From: Vanessa cardui
Taxonomy: Eukaryota > Arthropoda > Insecta > Lepidoptera > Nymphalidae
DNA: 64,000 nt
Assembly (NCBI RefSeq): GCF_905220365.1
Contig: NC_061140.1
Location: forward strand, 6,822,501 to 6,886,500
Direction: 5' to 3'
Shown here: positions 59,042 to 64,000 of the stretch, piece after piece
How the letters are laid out: each line of letters begins with the position of its first letter
Position numbering within the stretch: position 1 is the first letter of the stretch
The notes under the pieces: generated by a model
Databases searched by the model: none
What the model saw: only the letters and a program-made list of their open reading frames with translations
What the model was told of the DNA's origin: nothing
Program-made: the position numbers and the translations under genes

Positions 59042-60736
59042 ATGGCTGAAAGGCATGGTAAATATCATTCCACAAGATACTCTAGGACCAGCAACAGAAG
59101 AAGAAGCAAAGATGATACCAAATGTCGCACATATGAAAGTAAAACACCCCCACTACCTCACAGGCGCACTAGTATGCAAGAACTGATAAAGGAACGAGAA
59201 ACAATTAGAAAAGAACTTAAACATATAGCAAAACTTAAAACTGAAACTCAAAAAGAAATCAGAGAAAACTATAAAAAACGTAAATGTGAAAAGCCTAATC
59301 AAGCCGACAATGAAAAGCATCACACAGATTATTTAAAAAGTAAAAAACCTAGAAATGATGTAACAGTAAAGAAAACATCACCTGAACATAGTCAAGATTA
59401 TGCTCAGTTAGATTCCGAGGATGAAGAGCATATAATTGAGCAGAGGAGACAGCAACGGAAGCAATTATTAGAACAATTACACACTTCATTGGAAAAAACA
59501 GATAATACATCCATTGAGGAAAATACCAACAATGAAATCAAGGATGTCGATTTAAATAAAAGTCAAAAGAGTCTAACAATAAACCAAATAAAGTCAGCAA
59601 AAGATGTAACGGACATGTTTTCAGAAGAGGACTTTGTTCCAAAAAATGATACAGATAATGTTACACAGGACAATAGGAAAGAAAGTTCAAAGTTAAATGA
59701 TAATTGGGATGACGTTGAAGGTTATTACAATGTGAAAGTTGGAGATATTATAAATAACAATCAATACACAATAAAGGCATTGCTCGGACAAGGAGTTTTT
59801 GCAAATGTTGTTAAAGCACAAGACAGTAATAGCGGTAGTGAAGTTGCAATAAAAATCGTCAGAAACAATGATCTGATGTATAAAACGGGTTTAAAAGAAG
59901 TGGAGATATTAAAAGAAATAAATGACGCCGATCCTGAAAGTAAATACCATTGTGTGAAATTTTATTCAAATTTCATGCATAAAGGACATCTTTGTCTGGT
60001 ACTTGAACCACTTCATATGGATCTGAGAAGTATTCTGAAGAAATATGGCCGACACCATGGTATTAATATCAAGGCATTGATGAGCTACTGCAGACAGTTG
60101 CTTCTTTCTTTGAGACTCTTAAAGAAGCTTGGTATTATACATGCTGATATAAAACCTGATAATATTTTAGTTAATGAAAAGAAAAATATTCTAAAACTGT
60201 GCGATTTTGGATCTGCTACGAAAATAAACGACAATGAACCAACTCCTTACTTGGTCTCAAGGTTTTACAGAGCACCTGAAATAATATTGGGTATACCTTA
60301 TAAGCATGGTGTGGATGTGTGGTCAACAGCCTGTACCATCTATGAAATGTCCACTGGAAAGATACTGTTTACTGGGAGTTCCAATAACAGAATGTTAAAA
60401 TGTTTCATGGACTTAAAGGGTAAAATACCAAGTAGAGTGGTAAGGAAAGGAAAATTCAAGGATCAACATTTTAATTACAACAACAATTTTCTTTTACACA
60501 AAAAAGATGAATTCACGGGAAGAGAAAAGGTTGTAGAAATAACTAACATTACAATGTCAAGAGATTTGTATAAAGAGTTAAAGAGAAGTTCTTTAAATCT
60601 ACCGACTGGTGAAGAAAAAAAGATAATACAGTTAAAAGATTTACTTGAAAAAATGTTAATATTGGATTCAAATCAAAGACTATCCGTTACAGACTGTTTA
60701 AAACATCCATTTATACAAGAAGAATTACAAAAATGA
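59042..60736 (+). CDS. Prp4k: PRP4-family serine/threonine kinase (spliceosomal), intronless
   Basis: A 564-residue frame from ATG to TGA without introns. Residues 1-230 are charged and disordered (RTSNRRRSKDD, an E/K/Q-rich helix-forming stretch at about 45-85 and 128-152), a shortened form of the long basic N-terminus of PRP4 kinases. The kinase domain (about 233-562) has GQGVFANVV (249-257), AIKIV with Lys 271, HADIKPDN (367-374, HAD instead of HRD, a PRP4/dual-specificity-group hallmark), DFGSA (388-392) and APE (411-413). NWDDVEGYY just before the domain and DLKGKIP, KFKDQHF and QLKDLLEKML within it are PRP4-specific. PRP4 kinases phosphorylate tri-snRNP proteins during spliceosome activation in the nucleus. 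Other animals' proteins are much longer (about 900-1,000) and the genes usually have introns, so this could be a retrocopy. Confidence 0.9.
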   Translation: MAERHGKYHSTRYSRTSNRRRSKDDTKCRTYESKTPPLPHRRTSMQELIKERETIRKELKHIAKLKTETQKEIRENYKKRKCEKPNQADNEKHHTDYLKSKKPRNDVTVKKTSPEHSQDYAQLDSEDEEHIIEQRRQQRKQLLEQLHTSLEKTDNTSIEENTNNEIKDVDLNKSQKSLTINQIKSAKDVTDMFSEEDFVPKNDTDNVTQDNRKESSKLNDNWDDVEGYYNVKVGDIINNNQYTIKALLGQGVFANVVKAQDSNSGSEVAIKIVRNNDLMYKTGLKEVEILKEINDADPESKYHCVKFYSNFMHKGHLCLVLEPLHMDLRSILKKYGRHHGINIKALMSYCRQLLLSLRLLKKLGIIHADIKPDNILVNEKKNILKLCDFGSATKINDNEPTPYLVSRFYRAPEIILGIPYKHGVDVWSTACTIYEMSTGKILFTGSSNNRMLKCFMDLKGKIPSRVVRKGKFKDQHFNYNNNFLLHKKDEFTGREKVVEITNITMSRDLYKELKRSSLNLPTGEEKKIIQLKDLLEKMLILDSNQRLSVTDCLKHPFIQEELQK

Positions 60737-60744
60737 TTGCTCAA

Positions 60745-60750
60745 AATAAA
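60745..60750 (+). terminator. Polyadenylation signal of the PRP4 kinase gene
   Basis: AATAAA only nine bases after the stop codon; a further AATAAA lies near 60828. Confidence 0.55.
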
Positions 60751-62329
60751 ACTTTAATTTAAATTATAAAGAGTTTGATTTTAACTTAATTATACAAAGG
60801 AAAGGTAAAAATAAAAATGCAGATTCAATAAAATTGTTACTTTAATAGTTTCCTAAGACAGAAAATAACAAAAATATACGCCATCAACCAAAATATCACT
60901 TAAAATAATAAGTTTCACATGGGTACATAGTACATACATACAACATGTGATCTATCACATTTTATAAAGGAAAATTGACAATTGTCATTAACTGCTTGAT
61001 ACGATTCAATTATAATTCGAGATTCAAATTGACAATTTATTTTTTTACATTGCGTTTCAATAATTTGTTTAAAGTCCACTGTATTTGTAGTTATGGTTAA
61101 ATCTATTTAACATCTACAATCAAACTTTTCCTTAACGTAAAATCTAGAGACTAGTCGTAGAAGGCAAAATGTGTTTTTATTTCGGCCATCTTAATTTTTG
61201 TTCTTAATTTAAAAGCTACTCTTCTACATCCGAAATCATAGTTTTAAATTGTTATATATAGGCTGTCTATTAAAATAACATAAAGTAAATAAATAAAGCC
61301 GATATAAGTTTTTATTGCGGTTTAATATTTTATAATTCATTGCTATTCCGCAAAAATATATGTAGAAAGTGCAGTTAACCTATATATTTAAAATCTCAGC
61401 TTTGCTGTTCTCGATAATATTACTTATTCCACTATCACTTTCATAAACATTAAAATATAACAACAAAATTAAAATAAGTAGGTAAACCATCACAGTATGA
61501 TAAAAATAATTATATATAAACCAATTAGTGTCAATCATAATTATAAAATAGCAACACATTCGAACTTCACACTTACACCTCACAACATAAAGTCTGATTT
61601 TAATTGCGAAATAATCATAGGTTATTCCATACTAATACTTTCGATGATAAGGAATACTGTACAATTGAAATATCGTAACGGATTAAAGTTCCAGGCAGAA
61701 CAACGAATTAAAAAAAAAAACAGGATCGATTTAATGTTGGTGTATATTGTATCTTCCTAAAATATTATTGCAAAATCTATTACTATTTTATTGCATCAAT
61801 AATTTCATAGTTACAATCGCAACATAAACTTTTAAAGGAAGATAAATACTTTTATCCGTATCAATAATCGCGAGATTCACTAAACTATTTAGCAATTGTA
61901 TACTCACAACGACTCACCTAAATTATTAAAGTACAAAATTGTTTATGGTCGGATGCAATAACACTGCTCTATGTGATTTTTTTTTTCTGAGAATATTTTA
62001 AATTATAGTGAACAATAGACAATATGTGTCGCTGTTTCAGCCTTAGTCTAGTATGAAATTTATGTGGATGGATACATTACGAATTGTTAAAGCAGTAAAC
62101 GAGATGTTTTCGTCTCGATAAGTCCGATCAATGGCTCTGGCTATCACAAAGCGCCTGATAGAAATTACGATGAAATAAACAAATCAAGAGATTCCGAATA
62201 AAAGAAACTATCTCATACTTAAATAGAAATTATTTAAAATTATTTCGTAATCGCTAACCCTTAAATTATAATGTATTTCTTTGGATGTGTGGCATTAATG
62301 TTAGGTATATTTAATCTGTTTTTCTTTTG
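60751..62329. other. AT-rich intergenic stretch / 3'UTR of gene C
   Basis: No gene seen. The two overlapping open frames at 61380-61760 on opposite strands are hydrophobic, AT-driven and unsupported. Confidence 0.45.
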
Positions 62330-62787
62330 TTATGTTGAGAGCATGTTTTGATTTGGGAAACCCGATGTTGGTACTCCAATGTCTATGGATTGGCCCGACG
62401 CTATAGAATCAGGACTTTGTAGTGACGCACTGTAAACGGGGTTCATTGGAGTGGTGCCCCCTACTTCGAAGAGTGTACTGTCATATACACTATTACTCTG
62501 CTGAAACAAAGGTCAAAACTCACATACACATACGATATATTCATAGATTAATCAGAATATGATTTTTGCTCTTATCGAATACGACTGTAATTAACGTAAA
62601 ATAAAAAAAATATGTAAACACCAATATTAAAGTTGATAACAATATCAAGAACCGTACCTGATATATATAGTCGGAGTCCGTTTTGAGTGAACTGAAGCTT
62701 TGCTGATGCGGTAGGGATACCTGATCGTCGTCCATAGGCTCGTCCATCTGAGCCTTGTACGAGAACATGATACTAGGCTGGGAGACA
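62330..62787 (-). CDS. Gene C, last two coding exons (unidentified protein)
   Basis: Exon 62787-62658 follows a strong acceptor (TTTTGTTTTATATTCCAG) and reads VSQPSIMFSYKAQMDEPMDD to DSDYIYQ, ending CAG|GTACGG in phase 0. Exon 62500-62330 follows GCTGAAACTCAG-type acceptor sequence (TTTGTTTCAG on the minus strand) and reads QSNSVYDSTLFEVGGTTPMN to GFPNQNMLST and TAA. The joined 99-residue tail is rich in Ser, Asp, Gln and Pro with no fold visible, like the disordered tail of a regulatory protein. The first exon starts mid-codon, so the gene continues upstream beyond 62.8 kb and probably out of the window. I do not recognise it. Confidence 0.62.
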
Positions 62788-63825
62788 CTGGAATATAAAA
62801 CAAAAATTATAAAAACATTCTCAATTTCTAAACTGAGTTTATATTATCTGTGTTTCTAATTTAAACAGAGCATGCTAATAAACATGTACATAAACAAAAT
62901 AAAAATAATTCATTAAAAATAGAGAACTAGATTCACATTTCGTTTGGACCATTTTGTCATACAAAATTATGGCGTTTTTCCTAAACCAAGGAAGAATAAA
63001 AACTTCAACGTCAACGGTTACTCGAAAACGAACGACTACAGGCGCCTTCTCGTTCGTTTAAAAACGGTTTTTTCTATAATCGAGAAACAGTTGGTTCGTT
63101 TTTCTTGAAATAACTAGTTTTAAAAACCGTTTCTACAAATAAGGCCCAGCCCTAACGCTCATACGATTCGTGGTTACCTACGTTTCTATATACGTTTGAT
63201 GTTACTCTCCTGGAAGATTACTTGACAAGGAGGACGTTACATTGTCTACCGTCATGATTCACGGACCACCTTTACTTTTATTAAGAATCGAGTGCTATGC
63301 TATGTAACAAATCGCATGGGGGTTGCGAACAAAACGTCACAGTGGGAAACATATAACAAAAAGTTGAATATGTTCATTGACGTTTTTAATGTATCAAAAA
63401 TTTAGATATAACCTCAAAATAATCATAAAACAAAAATATTCTTTCATTATTTTTAATTAGTGATGCATAGACAGATAAAGTTCAGCAGACGGAAACCTTT
63501 AAGATATCGTGAAACACTAACACAAATCTAATTAAACATATTAGAGGTTGATGTTTTGCAATTAATTTCACCGTTGTATCTTATTTAATTTCTTAACGAC
63601 ATTATACCAAGGTTGGCCTATGACAATCATATTATGAATATTTAAAAAAAAAAGTCAATTGTTTTCTGAATTTTAATTTAAAAAAAGAACATTATCAGCG
63701 CTATCGTTCTCCCTTCTTACTAGTAAAACTTCCTTGTACGATTGGTAATTGTGTTTTACTTGGATTCAAATACAATTAAATAATTTATATTAAAATAATA
63801 TTGAATATATCAAAAAACAAAATTA
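62788..63825. other. Intron of gene C or intergenic DNA
   Basis: No further exon of gene C could be found. A slightly GC-richer patch at 63120-63260 is not open with splice sites. Confidence 0.4.
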
Positions 63826-64000
63826 AAATAAACTTTATTCAAGTGAGCTTTAACAAGCACTTTTGAATCGTCATTTAACCATTAAGTGAAGCTACTACCG
63901 GTTCGGAAAGTAGATTCTACCGAGAAGAACCGGCAAGAAACTCAGTAGTTACTCTTTTTGAACATTTAAAAAATACAACCATATTAGTTAAATACAATTA
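63826..64000 (-). mobile_element. LINE 3' tail, family D, running off the window
   Basis: It closely matches 43356-43565 (AATAAACTTTATTCAAGTGAG, CCGGTTCGGAAAGTAGATTC, GAACCGGCAAGAAACTCAGT). The sense strand is minus; the 5' part lies beyond 64000. Confidence 0.75.

Overview
The window is AT-rich eukaryotic nuclear DNA from a lepidopteran, probably a butterfly. The evidence is spliced genes with canonical GT-AG introns, several tRNA-headed SINE families with clean target-site duplications, Penelope-like and CR1/Jockey-type retroelements, a Ty3/Gypsy element, TTAGG-type telomere motifs, and protein-coding genes that read as insect orthologues. There is no bacterial gene organisation.

Layout. 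From 1 to about 31.5 kb is mostly intronic or intergenic DNA packed with repeats. Small minus-strand exons are embedded in it. I assign them to two unidentified genes: gene B (exons at 15.3, 14.8, 6.0 and 5.8 kb, ending at a stop at 5752) and gene A (exons at 31.5, 18.1, 17.8 and 17.6 kb, ending at a stop at 17509). The 13.3-kb intron of gene A holds a large direct tandem duplication (copy 1 about 18.7-25.5 kb, copy 2 about 25.5-31.2 kb). Its two copies were later hit by different SINE insertions, so each copy preserves the empty site of the other. From 32 to 36 kb there is a GC-rich island with stacked hairpins, more SINEs and a G15 run.

From 36.3 to 40.8 kb lies a nearly full-length minus-strand non-LTR retrotransposon. 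Its ORF1 has a PHD finger, a coiled coil and an RNA-binding-like region, and is interrupted by a one-base frame change in an A8 run. ORF2 has an AP endonuclease and a reverse transcriptase. From 41 to 49.7 kb there are old repeat fragments, a second Penelope-like 3' end and some unexplained open stretches.

From 49.9 to 57.4 kb is the minus-strand, nine-exon gene for PTCD2, a mitochondrial pentatricopeptide-repeat protein. An apparently intact, very young Ty3/Gypsy element with identical 183-bp LTRs sits in its last intron in the same orientation. Head to head with PTCD2 is an intronless PRP4-family spliceosomal kinase on the plus strand (59.0-60.7 kb). At 62.3-62.8 kb are the last two exons of an unidentified minus-strand gene that continues beyond the window.

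Functionally the two recognisable host genes are housekeeping: mitochondrial RNA processing (PTCD2) and pre-mRNA splicing (PRP4K). They share a roughly 1.7-kb divergent intergenic region. Most of the rest is mobile DNA. Exon assignments come from reading splice sites and phases by eye, without transcript or homology searches.
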